Shown here piece by piece: positions 25,104-34,362 of a DNA stretch of 64,000 bases; position 1 is the stretch's first letter, and every line of letters begins with the position of its first letter. Position numbers and translations under genes: made by a program. This DNA comes from Oscillospiraceae bacterium (lineage in GTDB: Bacteria; Bacillota; Clostridia; Oscillospirales; Ruminococcaceae). Under the pieces are notes generated by a model. It made no database searches, was not told where the DNA came from, and saw nothing but the letters and a program-made list of their open reading frames with translations. The stretch spans positions 1-64,000 of the forward strand of contig JAGAUA010000019.1 in NCBI GenBank assembly GCA_017847885.1. The letters are read 5' to 3'.

Positions 25104-27531
25104 TCAGTATTCGATAACATCAGCAGCAAATCTTCCGCTTGTCACAACTATTTTTACATCGTGACTTCCGTCGGGAACATCTGCGGAATAGAAGCACTGA
25201 CGAGCCTTTACGCCCTTTGTTTCCGCTGCTTCAAGCAGATTTCCGTCAACGTACACATCAAAGCCGCATTCGGGAGTCTTGCCGATAAGTGCGAAATGAC
25301 TGCCCTCAAAGCTGAATTCCATGCTCTTTTCTTCTGTGTCCTCCTCGGTTATGTCCGCCTTGGAGCGTGTGCGGTTGAAATGGATATAATCATCGGGAAC
25401 CTTTCTGTCCCAATTGCCGTTATAGGTAACGGTGGGTTCGTGGTCGTCCACTCTTGTGATGACAGGCTTGCAGCCGTCCACAGGAGATATTTTCAAGTTG
25501 TCGAAAATATTGCCGTAAAGTCCGCTGCCGATTGAAATTCGTCCCGAATGTGCATAGCCCGACTCATCGTCAAATGCGGCAATTTCCGTGCCGTCAAGCT
25601 CTGCGGCAATATGATTTCCTGCGGCGGTTATCTTTATCGCATGCCATTCGGAAGCGGCAAAATTATCAATATTCCCCTTCTGCACGGCTTCGGTGTTCTT
25701 CTTCAGCTCAAAGTATCCGCTGGGATAAACCTTCAGGCTGTATCCGTTTTCCGCAGACCATGCGTCCAGCTCAGACGTAAGATAGCGCACGCCAAATGAA
25801 ACGTAATTATCCGATTTATCTCCGTCAAGCTTGAAGCTTATCTCTGCCGAATAGTTAGCCCATCGGTCGTCACCAAGAGAAGTGATAGGATTTGGAGTAC
25901 CCCTCAAACGCCAGTCGGTAGGCTTGTTTTCGGCGTTTATCATCTGCATAAGCACCTTGTTTCCGTCAACCTCTGCGACCTCGAATGCACCGCCCTGGTC
26001 GGTGGTGTAAAGGGGTGCGTTTCCTCTTGCGGAGAGAAACTTGTCGGAGTATTCAAAATCGTCCGAATAGTTGATGTCAAGTGGGATATCCTCATACTTG
26101 CAGCTGTAAACGGAGGTATCTGCGGTCTTGTCAAGGGTGGTAACGGTAACTATGGAATAAGGCTTTACCTCAATGGAATGGGAATATTTTCCGTCAGCTT
26201 CAACAGGACGGAAAGTTCCAATATTCTTGAAATAATTCTCATCAAAAGCCTGCCCCTCGTCGGAACCTCTTGTTTCCCAAATTGTGAAGGGAGCGTCCCC
26301 AAGCTTCATATTTTCAAGGGTAAAGGTGTAGTTTCTCTGCTCCTCGCTGTCGTTGCAAATTATGATGGAGTAATCCCCCGTTTCCGTGTCGGTAACGGTC
26401 ATGTAGTTGTTGGTGGTCTCGGAAATAGCGTGGTTTTCCTTGCCGTCGCCGTAGCAAGCGCTGTCGATAAATCTCCAGCCGTTTTTGATGAAATGGGTGA
26501 AATGCGCCGAAGTCCATATTCCGCTGTCGGCTTCATAATAGCCGCTCCACGGATTTTGCGCATTTATCAAGGATTTCGGGAAGAATTTTGCTCCCGAATA
26601 GTACGCAGCTACTGCAGGCTGATACTCATACATCGTCATTCTGCCGTTGTAATAGCCATTTATGACTCTGTTGCATACGTCCAAAGCACCGTTAGTTCCA
26701 TTAATTCCGCTGCCGTTGCTTGTTACACCCAGACGGGAAATTATCGCAGGAGCAATGCCCTCGGTGTACCACAGCTCCTTGCCGTAGGTCTTGTTCAGCA
26801 GCTTTGCACTTTCGCTTGCCCATGTGTTGTAATGCTCGCCCAGAACGTCAACGGCATTTCTCAAATCTTCGTTTTTCATCATCTCCTCGGCGATATTCCA
26901 TGAGCCTACCTCGTCCGAAGCAACTATCTTTATTGTGCCGTAGTCGTAACGCTCATCTGTCTCGTTTTCCAGCCTGTCCGCAAAGTAGATTATCCAGTCG
27001 GTATCTATCTTATCCGGCTCGTTGCCGTCGGCGCTGATGTGGGTGAACTTCATTCCATAGGTATCAAACGCCCCGTCGATAGCCGCCTTGTACCATTTGT
27101 ATCTCGCTTCAAAGCCTTTTTCCTGTGACTCGGCAAATGCGTCCGTGACCCATTTCGGCTCGCCCCAGCGCAGCAGGTCAACAGTAATGTCGGGGTTTAT
27201 GGACAAGAGCGTCTGCCGCAAACATAAAGCCTGCTCCTCTTGTAACGTCCGCCGCCTCGTCTGCGGAACGCATTATGCAAGGCTCCGTTCCCGAGGAAGA
27301 ATTGACGTCCGTGCCAAACTCAATCTTAACGTGGGAAAGTCCTGCGCCGTAATCGGGCTTGAACAACAGGTTCATTATCTCCCAATACGCGTCGGGATTT
27401 TGTGTTTTGTAGTCCATAAGCAGACGGGAGGAGTTGTTGCCCGTTACAACGCCCAAACCGCGCCATACCGTACCCTCGTCCTTATTGACCGTGTTCCCGT
27501 CAACGGTGACCGCCTTGTAGGACGTATTCAC
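25104..27531 (-). pseudogene. GH59 galactocerebrosidase-like glycosidase, frameshifted and 5'-truncated
   Basis: Two reading frames together encode one GH59-type beta-galactosidase. The upstream part (27531 to about 27205) reads VTVDGNTV, then WRGLGVVTGNNSSRLLMDY and FKPDYGAGLSHVKIE. The second frame continues INPDITVDLLRWGEPKWVTD through a catalytic-acid-like DGNEPDK and a nucleophile-like ELWYTEG to C-terminal beta-sandwich domains. Removing one base from CTTG at 27204-27207 joins them as FAADALSINPDITVDLL. The expected signal peptide and start are absent: homology begins at 27531, exactly where a truncated AraC gene starts in the other direction. An intact enzyme would act on beta-galactosides outside the cell. 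The 705-residue second frame could be translated from internal starts but lacks part of the barrel. Confidence 0.82.
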
Positions 27532-27534
27532 GCT

Positions 27535-27774
27535 CGCGAGGGGTATCTTGCCCACGCGTTCAAGGCGGAAACGGGAATGTCTCCCTGTGAATATCTGACC
27601 CATATCCGCTGCACGAGAGCCTGTGAGCTTATCCGATATACGGCGATGAAATTCGGGGATATTGCCGATGTTACTGGCTTCTGCTGCGCAAATGATATGA
27701 GCAGAAAGATAAGGGAACACTACGGTCTTTCCCCCACGGAGATACGTTTTAGCTCTCCCTCACAAACGCCATAA
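27535..27774 (+). pseudogene. C-terminal fragment of an AraC family regulator
   Basis: In one frame the plus strand reads REGYLAHAFKAETGMSPCEY, then ADVTGFCCANDMSRKIREHYGLSPTEIR, the second half of an AraC double helix-turn-helix, ending in a proper stop at 27774. Homology starts abruptly at 27535; the first helix-turn-helix and all of the sensor domain are gone, and no start codon with a ribosome site exists. The gene once diverged from the GH59 gene and presumably controlled it. Confidence 0.8.
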
Positions 27775-27787
27775 GCACGGCATTGCC

Positions 27788-29188
27788 TTAATACAAATCG
27801 GGCAGTTCATCAAGGGTTATAACATATTTGTCATTGTATATTTTCTTCAAAGCGTCGGTATCGTTATGGTCCGTAATGTATTCGGTATGCCACGTCATAA
27901 ACCATACCCAGTCCGCGTCAGCTTTTTCAAGCTGTTCGGCTGTCGGGATACGTCCGCATTCGTGGAAGCATATCGGCATTTTGTCGCCCACGACCTTGCT
28001 CACATTTTTGTACAGATTGCTGTTTGCACCGTCGGTATAGGAATCCGCACCTGCAATGTCCACATATTCGTTGCCGGGATACCAGCTTTCATAGCCCTTG
28101 CCGTTGCCCGAATAGCCAAGCACCCAGATGAGGTTGTCGAGTCCCCAGTAATTTGTATAGCGGTCGTACATCATTATCCAGAGCTTTTTGAAATTCTCTG
28201 CGCCGCCCTTGCCCCACCAGAACCATGCACCATCAAATTCGTGGAACGGTCTCCAAAGCACGGGGATATTCTCATCTTTAAGCTCTTTCAAAGCCGCAGC
28301 AGCCTTGTCCATACCCTTGATAAGCTTTTCATATTCGGGAGTACCCTCGGTAAGAGCCTTGTCCCAATCGGTAATCTCGGTATTCATGGATTCCGTCCAG
28401 CTTCCGCTGAAATCGGAGCCGCAGTGCCAGCAGATGGTGACGATACCGCCGCGGTCGTGCCAATCGGCAGCGCGCTTGTTTACGCCGTCAAAATCATCAT
28501 TCATATAGTCAAGACCCCGTATCGCAGGGTATTTGCCCGTATTTTTGTAGATATAGTCGAACTCGTATTGGTCGCTGCCCATCCATGTGGACTCCTGCTG
28601 ACCCGAAATAATGCCGCTGCGATAGGTTTTGCATATGTAATCGAAAAGCGCACGGGCTTCCTTTGAAGCGTTGGGGTTTGAAAGCTTCTGCTTATAGCCT
28701 GAATTTACGGCTTCTGTTTCTTTGGTTGTAACGGTAGTTTTCGCAGTTGTTTCTTTTGTTGTAACAGTAGTTTTTGCAGTTGTATCTTTAGTTATAACGG
28801 TAGTTTTCGCAGCTGTTGTTGTCTCTGTCGCCGCGGCTGTTGTTGTCTCGGTTGCCGCGGCAGTCGTTGCAGCAGTTTCCTCCGATTCGGCAGTTGTCTG
28901 AACGATAGTGGTTTCTTCTGCGGCTGTGGTCAATGCGGTCGTTGTTTCCTCGGACGCAGTGCTTTCTTCAACGGCAGCTTCGGCTGTAACTGCTTCTGTT
29001 GCAGCCGAAGCGGAAGTCGTTTCTGCCGACGCTGTTGAAGTGAGTTCAGATTCGGTCAAGCTCGTTTCTTGGGTAATTGCAGACGAAGCCTCCGAGGTAG
29101 TTTGCGGAGCGCTTTCGGTCTTATTGCAGGCAGTTATATTAAGCGCAAGTGCCGCAACGCAAAGAATGGACAATAGCTTCTTTTTCAT
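27788..29188 (-). CDS. GH26 endo-beta-1,4-mannanase lipoprotein
   Basis: A 466-residue surface lipoprotein: signal peptide ending NITAC with the lipobox cysteine, then about 140 residues of Thr/Ala/Glu/Ser-rich linker including near-identical TTVTTKETTAK repeats, and a catalytic (beta/alpha)8 barrel (about 175-466). Catalytic acid E317 in LWRPFHEFDGAWFWWG and nucleophile E410 in ICFHECGR fit GH26. The enzyme should cut mannan backbones at the cell surface; the long linker lets it reach the polymer. Its ribosome site (GGGAG) sits in the last codons of the SGNH gene, so the two are coupled. The neighbouring divergent LysR is the likely regulator. Confidence 0.94.
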   Translation of the reverse strand: MKKKLLSILCVAALALNITACNKTESAPQTTSEASSAITQETSLTESELTSTASAETTSASAATEAVTAEAAVEESTASEETTTALTTAAEETTIVQTTAESEETAATTAAATETTTAAATETTTAAKTTVITKDTTAKTTVTTKETTAKTTVTTKETEAVNSGYKQKLSNPNASKEARALFDYICKTYRSGIISGQQESTWMGSDQYEFDYIYKNTGKYPAIRGLDYMNDDFDGVNKRAADWHDRGGIVTICWHCGSDFSGSWTESMNTEITDWDKALTEGTPEYEKLIKGMDKAAAALKELKDENIPVLWRPFHEFDGAWFWWGKGGAENFKKLWIMMYDRYTNYWGLDNLIWVLGYSGNGKGYESWYPGNEYVDIAGADSYTDGANSNLYKNVSKVVGDKMPICFHECGRIPTAEQLEKADADWVWFMTWHTEYITDHNDTDALKKIYNDKYVITLDELPDLY

Positions 29189-29189
29189 A

Positions 29190-29816
29190 TTACTTCTCCC
29201 TCACATATTCCATAATGTCGTCATAAACCGCACGGTAGCCGTCCTCGTTGATGTGCATACCCTCAATGGTGTACTCCGCCTTGAGCCTGCCACGGTCGTC
29301 CTTGAGATTACGGTTGATGTCAATGTACCGCTGACCGTGCTTTTCGGCAAGCTTTTTCACCTCGGCATTGGCGGCGGTTATCTTCTCGTTTGTGCGTATT
29401 TTCAGGCACTCCTTCATCTCCTCGGACGCCGCCTCGTAATTCACGGGATAGTACGCCATAAGATATATTTTTACATCGGGAACAGCGTTTTCTATCGCAG
29501 AAATTATCTTATCATAATTGTCCGTAAGCTGACTTATGGGGATACTCGACCAGCTTAAATCGTTGGTGCCAATGTTGATAAACACCTTTGACGGCTGCAA
29601 ATCAATTGCGCACACATCAATTACCGCAAGAAGCTCATGGGAGAGAAATCCACCCACTCCGCGGTTGTATATTACGGTATCGTCGCCGCGCTCCTTGAGC
29701 AGCTTGTTTATGGGGAACATCTCCATGAGGGACGAGCCTGTGAAAACTGTCTGACCTTTTAAGGCGGACTTGTTTTCCTCTCTGTAACGTTCAACTTTCA
29801 TTTCCTTGTCGGTCAT
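29190..29816 (-). CDS. SGNH/GDSL hydrolase (probable carbohydrate esterase)
   Basis: A 208-residue single-domain esterase without signal peptide. Block I is FTGSSLMEMF with the catalytic serine, block II NRGVGG, block III INIGTNDL, and block V EGMHINEDGY supplies Asp/Glu-His. The first gene of a two-gene operon with the GH26 mannanase, 1 nt apart. Removing acetyl groups from mannan oligosaccharides after uptake is a reasonable guess, not shown by the sequence. GGAGG precedes the ATG. Confidence 0.9.
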   Translation of the reverse strand: MTDKEMKVERYREENKSALKGQTVFTGSSLMEMFPINKLLKERGDDTVIYNRGVGGFLSHELLAVIDVCAIDLQPSKVFINIGTNDLSWSSIPISQLTDNYDKIISAIENAVPDVKIYLMAYYPVNYEAASEEMKECLKIRTNEKITAANAEVKKLAEKHGQRYIDINRNLKDDRGRLKAEYTIEGMHINEDGYRAVYDDIMEYVREK

Positions 29817-29910
29817 TTTTATTTACCTCCGTGTTGAAATTTTATTGTTTATATGGTATAATCAATCTTACAATACATAGCTTTTAAAATATATGCAAGG
29901 GAGATAACAT

Positions 29911-30777
29911 ATGGAGCTTTTGCAGATAAAATATTTTCGCATTATTGCCGAGACCGAAAATATATCAAAGGCGGCGGAGCGGCTTTTCATCGCCCAGCCG
30001 TCCCTTAGCCAGACCCTAAAGCGGCTGGAGGACGAGCTTGGCGTCCCTCTTTTTGACCGAAACGGCAAGAAGATCGCTCTCAACAAGGCAGGCAGGGTAT
30101 TCCTGAAATACTGCGATGAAATTACCTCTTCCCTTGAAAATGCACGTCTTGAACTTGCGGAGTTAAAAGGCTCGGAAACTGCGGACGTTAATATCGAGGT
30201 GCGTTCCGCTTCCCTGCTTATTCCCGATATTATCAAGAAAATACGGGAAAAGGACAGCCGTATTATGCCGCATATTTTCCAAAGCGGCTGCACCGACGCG
30301 GACTTGAAAATTTACTCGGATATATCGGAACACAGCGGCACGTCGGAGCTGCTTATGCGTGAGCCAATGGGTATCGTAATACCGAAAACTCACCCTCTTG
30401 CCCGCAAAAGAAAGATACTGCGCAGGGACTTGGAGCAATGCAGCTTTATAAGCCTAAGCTCCGAATGCAGCCTGTATAAAATTATATCACATTTTTGCGA
30501 AAATGCAAATTTTCAGCCCAATATTTCGACCTATGTGGACTCGCCTGCGTTAATTCGCGAGCTGCTGAAAATGGACATCGGCGCAGCTTTTGTGCCCAAA
30601 TATACATGGGCGGATCTTTTCGGCGACGGTCTGGTATTCAAATTTGTTTCCGATATGCCTATGGAGCGTTTTGTACATCTTGCGGCAAACGAAAATAAAT
30701 ACGCGTCCGAAGCGGTAAAAAGCTGCCGTGATACCATTATGGAATATTTCGCAGAATATGCTCGGAAATTCCGATAA
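29911..30777 (+). CDS. LysR family transcriptional regulator
   Basis: A 288-residue regulator. The N-terminal winged helix-turn-helix (MELLQIKYFRIIAETENISK followed by AAERLFIAQPSLSQTLKRLE) is complete and is followed by the two-lobed inducer-binding domain. AAGGGAG precedes the ATG. It diverges from the SGNH-GH26 operon across 94 nt, the classic layout for LysR control of a neighbouring operon, so mannan-oligosaccharide-linked control is likely. Its 3' end overlaps the remnant of an AEC transporter gene on the other strand by 41 nt. Confidence 0.92.
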   Translation: MELLQIKYFRIIAETENISKAAERLFIAQPSLSQTLKRLEDELGVPLFDRNGKKIALNKAGRVFLKYCDEITSSLENARLELAELKGSETADVNIEVRSASLLIPDIIKKIREKDSRIMPHIFQSGCTDADLKIYSDISEHSGTSELLMREPMGIVIPKTHPLARKRKILRRDLEQCSFISLSSECSLYKIISHFCENANFQPNISTYVDSPALIRELLKMDIGAAFVPKYTWADLFGDGLVFKFVSDMPMERFVHLAANENKYASEAVKSCRDTIMEYFAEYARKFR

Positions 30778-30988
30778 CAAGTGGCATTGTGACCACGCAC
30801 AGCAGGGTGCTTAACACTATCTCACGGACGGCTCTTTTGTGATCTCCGCCGTGTATCTGCGCGTAAACTGCCACGTTAGAGCCGATCGGTGCCGCCGCAA
30901 GAATAAGCACGGTCAGCTTTAAGGTGTTATCGCCCAACGGCAGCAATGCAAGCATAACAGCTATGCGGTTAAGAATTATCAAGGACAT
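30737..30988 (-). pseudogene. C-terminal fragment of an AEC family transporter
   Basis: Eighty-three codons encode APIGSNVAVYAQIHGGDHKR and LSTLLCVVTMPLVIGISEHI, the last two helices and signature of auxin-efflux-carrier family permeases (about 310 residues). The first 220 residues are absent. A start codon with GGGGAG upstream exists, so a short hydrophobic peptide could still be made, but it could not transport. The fragment runs antiparallel into the LysR gene. Confidence 0.7.
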
Positions 30989-31125
30989 TTTTTCATCTCC
31001 CCGATATAATCATACCACTATATTTATACCTTGGGATATATTTATACCTTGGGAAATATTTCAAATGCATATGTATATAGATTTTAAAATATATAAGTAA
31101 ACAGCATATGGATTTAAAAGAAAAA

Positions 31126-31158
31126 CGCCGATTTGACCCTTTTCGAATCAAATCGGCG
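31126..31158 (-). terminator. terminator of the surface-protein gene
   Basis: CGCCGATTTGA/TCAAATCGGCG forms an 11-bp stem; on the minus strand it is followed by TTTTTCTTTT. Confidence 0.8.
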
Positions 31159-31188
31159 CTGCCTATTTATGTAAGCAAATATGTGTCA

Positions 31189-34071
31189 TTATTTCTGTCT
31201 AAGTTTTCTTGATACTGCAAAGCCTGCTGCTGCGATCACAACGATCGAAACTCCGCAGACAATAACCTTTGCGTCAACAGAATTGCTGCTTGCTTCAAGC
31301 TTGCTGTCATCGGTATAGATACCTGCTGCAGCAGAAACATCCTCATACATTGCTTCATCGGAGAATATTATTACATATTCCGAAGCGTGCTTAAAGGGAA
31401 GCTTTGCTGCTCCACCCTTGACATTAGAGCTGCCTATGAAGTCGAAGCTGCCGTCGTCTTTATAATGGAAGAGATTTGCAGTTTTGCCGTTGTATTTCTT
31501 GTCAACGGGTATGCTCAGGTTTGCGTTGAAGCCAAAGCTTCCGTTATGGGAAAGTGAGATCTGCATACTGTCATTTCCACGTGAGATATTTTCAACCTTT
31601 TTGGTTGGAATATTCTTAGTGTTAATATCTACGTTGATGTTAACGTCTGCGGCTTTATCCGTAATTTCACTTGCTTCAATTTCCCACTTTACGCCGTTGT
31701 CGAGCTTGATCTCAAGCTTGACATTTTTGTCCTTTGCTTCAAGGAAAACCTCTGCGGTGATCTTTGTAGCCTCTGTTTTGATTTCAATTTTTACAGTGGA
31801 ATTTTCCTTTGCCTTGGTTACAGCATTTTCAACAGCAACATTTACAACTGCATTGTTATCCTTTTTATCGGTGTTATCAGTGCTTGTTGTTTTATCATCT
31901 GCCGGAGTTGTCGGCAGTGTCGGCTGTGTAGGCTGTGAGGGCTGTGAAGGCGGTGTAGGAATTACAGGTTCAACAGGCTTTACAGGTTCAGCAGGCTCGA
32001 TAGGATCTATCTCCGTGCTGAAGTCGCCGCTGTATGAAGTCAGTATCTTTGCGTCTGTAACTGTGAAGTTGGGAGCAAAACTGTCGCCTATCTTTGCTGT
32101 TGTCTTAGCAACGGGACCTACAAAAATGTTATGATATGTCTTATCCTGCATTTCCGAAAGGTCGATAACTATGGAACCGCTTGTGCCGTTTGCAGGATAG
32201 AATTTCTCCATCCAACCAACGCTGTTGTCTTCCCAGCCGTGGAGAACAACGATCAAGCCGCTGCACTCGCTGGGATTGCCTAAGGTATAGTCGATCTTGA
32301 TTGCCGAATAACCGTTGAAGCTCTGTATGCTCGGATTATTTGCAATCTGAATTGTAGGCTTTATTTCGGGTTTGCCGTTGGGAACATTGCCAAGAACAGG
32401 ATCCCAGTCGTTTTGTTCTTCGATCTTGGTAGTGGTAATGCTGCCTGTTTCAAGCTGAACATCGGTTTTGGAAGAAATCAAATTATATTTGATATATTCA
32501 GCAGAGTAGCCGGTAAATACCAGCTTTTCGCCGCTTGAAAGGCTTCCAACCTCAGCTGTTATATCACTCAATAGAACTGTAGCTGTTCCGACAGCCAAGT
32601 CACATCCTACGCTGTTGTTAACCCAATAAGCATTTTCGCTCCATTCACCGTTTTTATATACTTTGTGGATTTCTATAACTGACCAAGGACAATATGTGTA
32701 GCTTTCAAAATATTCCTTACCGTCATCACCGATATGCTTTACATCATGACCGCATTCGGTCTTTTTCTTAATGCCATAGGAAAGGTCAACATACTTTGCG
32801 TCGCCGATGTCTTCATATGCCAAATATTCGGTCACAGGCACATCAGCAACTGTATACTGCACATCAAGGGTAATACCTGTAACGTTAAATGTAAGCTTAT
32901 CGTTGGGGTTGTCAGTCCATAAGCCGACATTAATACAAAAGCCGTAATAGTCAGCTACAGTTTCACCGCCTTTTGCGATAACATCACTGCATTTAATAGT
33001 GCCGCTGCCTGTCTTTGATGTTAATTTAAAAGGTTCAATATTTTGAGAACCATCTTCATTACTATAATCAGGTGTATCTACCCAATTTTTGTCATCTGTC
33101 AGTGAAGCAAAACCATATACAGACGGGTAAAGTTCTATACTTACATCTTTATCTTCTTTTGTTGTTGTATATTCCCAGCTGTAATCAACTGCAATATCAG
33201 TTATCTTAACTGCGTAATCTGCGGTTTCGTCGCCTGTTTCTGCTTTAAGAGCGGCGAGAATATCATCTGTACGGTCTGCCGGCTTGCCGCTTTTCGTGTC
33301 GTGCATTGAAAAAGACCAAGCTCCGGAAGCAGCATTGTCATATAAGGATTTGTATGCACCTGTTACTCCTTCTACTGCATAGCTTATGTCAAGAGTAACA
33401 CCGGTTACATTGAGAGTAAAAGTATCGCTTGCATTATTTGACCAGATACCTACACCGGCCCACGCGCTTGCGTAATCAGCAATATCCGATGTAAAATCAC
33501 TGTCGGAGATAGTGCCGCTGTAAGTACCGTCATCGTTTGTTGTATAGGTAAATCCTTCCTCTTTGTTGGCATCAGACCATGAACCCGAAGAAGTATTTCC
33601 GCCTAAACCGGAAAAGATTGTAAATTCTTTGCTTGCACTGCTATTAAGTGCACAATCAAAATCTGTCGATATTCCCGTTACCTTTATTATTGAAGCCTCT
33701 GTCAGATCGTCTCCTGTTTTGGCTTCAATAGCTGCAATAATAGCTGCTTCGGAATCACTCACACTAAAGTTCCAGCTGCCTGATTTAGTATTATCATCAT
33801 ATAACGGTCTAAATTCACCGTTTTCCGTGTCAACATCGGAAAAATCAATGGTGCCGGAAAAACTCTGTGCAAGATTTACCTGCGTGGTTTTAAACTCCGG
33901 TGCAAGGTCTTTGAAATCCAACTCTCCCGTCCAGTTATCCGTAAGGGTGAGTGTGGCTTTTTTGACCTCGTCCTCCGCCGAAACGCTCATTGCGGGTAAG
34001 GCAGCGCTGCTCATAAGCATAGCCGCTGTCGTCATCAGGGCAAATGCCCTTGATTGCTTCAATCGTCTCAT
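31189..34071 (-). CDS. large repeat-containing surface protein with C-terminal membrane anchor
   Basis: A 960-residue protein with a signal peptide (about 1-32, ending SAEDE), two or more related beta-rich units of about 150-160 residues (compare SDTFTLNVTGVTLDISYAV with NDKLTFNVTGITLDVQYTV, and YDDNTKSGSWNFSVSD with YDNAASGAWSFSMHD), and a further beta region to about 690. A linker rich in Pro, Glu, Val and Thr (PAEPVKPVEPVIPTPPSQP) follows, then a further domain and a hydrophobic segment ending in SRKLRQK. The repeat units look like carbohydrate-binding modules of ruminococcal cell-surface proteins, which is inference. No LPXTG motif stands before the anchor, so it is probably held by the helix itself. 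GGAGG precedes the start. It diverges from the LRR-kinase gene. Confidence 0.85.
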   Translation of the reverse strand: MRRLKQSRAFALMTTAAMLMSSAALPAMSVSAEDEVKKATLTLTDNWTGELDFKDLAPEFKTTQVNLAQSFSGTIDFSDVDTENGEFRPLYDDNTKSGSWNFSVSDSEAAIIAAIEAKTGDDLTEASIIKVTGISTDFDCALNSSASKEFTIFSGLGGNTSSGSWSDANKEEGFTYTTNDDGTYSGTISDSDFTSDIADYASAWAGVGIWSNNASDTFTLNVTGVTLDISYAVEGVTGAYKSLYDNAASGAWSFSMHDTKSGKPADRTDDILAALKAETGDETADYAVKITDIAVDYSWEYTTTKEDKDVSIELYPSVYGFASLTDDKNWVDTPDYSNEDGSQNIEPFKLTSKTGSGTIKCSDVIAKGGETVADYYGFCINVGLWTDNPNDKLTFNVTGITLDVQYTVADVPVTEYLAYEDIGDAKYVDLSYGIKKKTECGHDVKHIGDDGKEYFESYTYCPWSVIEIHKVYKNGEWSENAYWVNNSVGCDLAVGTATVLLSDITAEVGSLSSGEKLVFTGYSAEYIKYNLISSKTDVQLETGSITTTKIEEQNDWDPVLGNVPNGKPEIKPTIQIANNPSIQSFNGYSAIKIDYTLGNPSECSGLIVVLHGWEDNSVGWMEKFYPANGTSGSIVIDLSEMQDKTYHNIFVGPVAKTTAKIGDSFAPNFTVTDAKILTSYSGDFSTEIDPIEPAEPVKPVEPVIPTPPSQPSQPTQPTLPTTPADDKTTSTDNTDKKDNNAVVNVAVENAVTKAKENSTVKIEIKTEATKITAEVFLEAKDKNVKLEIKLDNGVKWEIEASEITDKAADVNINVDINTKNIPTKKVENISRGNDSMQISLSHNGSFGFNANLSIPVDKKYNGKTANLFHYKDDGSFDFIGSSNVKGGAAKLPFKHASEYVIIFSDEAMYEDVSAAAGIYTDDSKLEASSNSVDAKVIVCGVSIVVIAAAGFAVSRKLRQK

Positions 34072-34159
34072 TTAAAGTCCTCCTTATTGTTATTATTTTC
34101 CTGTAAATTAATACAGAAAAGCCTTTACGAAAGTATTATAGCACACATTAATATAAATT

Positions 34160-34253
34160 TGGTATGCATTTTTGCATTATTTTTAAAAAATTGTAATTTT
34201 GAACAAAATTTGAACAAAAAAAAATATTTAAAATAATGCAATTTTGCATACCA
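34160..34253. promoter_or_regulatory. paired dyads in divergent promoter region
   Basis: Two copies of ATGCA-N4-TGCAT, at 34164-34177 and 34236-34249, are themselves the core of a larger inverted repeat (34160-34184 against 34229-34253). One lies where the -35 of the surface-protein promoter would be (its -10 complement is 34135-34140), the other just upstream of the kinase -35 at 34260. This is the layout of an operator pair that could control both genes. The binder is unknown. Confidence 0.5.
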
Positions 34254-34259
34254 CTTAAT

Positions 34260-34288
34260 TTGCAAAATATGCTATAATATGATATAAT
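34260..34288 (+). promoter_or_regulatory. promoter of the kinase gene
   Basis: TTGCAA (34260-34265), 17 nt, TATAAT (34283-34288). A second TATAAT-like run lies 10 nt upstream. Confidence 0.6.
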
Positions 34289-34362
34289 GCATTATAGAGT
34301 ATGAATAAACATTAGCTGATATCAAAATTTTTTATAAATTTTGGACGAAAGAGGTGAACGAT

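Noticed and set aside
28680..28870. Repeated GTTGTTGTCTC and GTAACGGTAGTTTT units, first considered as a tandem repeat or CRISPR-like array
   Set aside because: They encode the Thr/Ala-rich linker of the GH26 lipoprotein in frame; there are no unique spacers.
31010..31070. Two tandem copies of TATATTTATACCTTGGGA
   Set aside because: Only two short AT-rich copies in a degraded region; no function can be supported.
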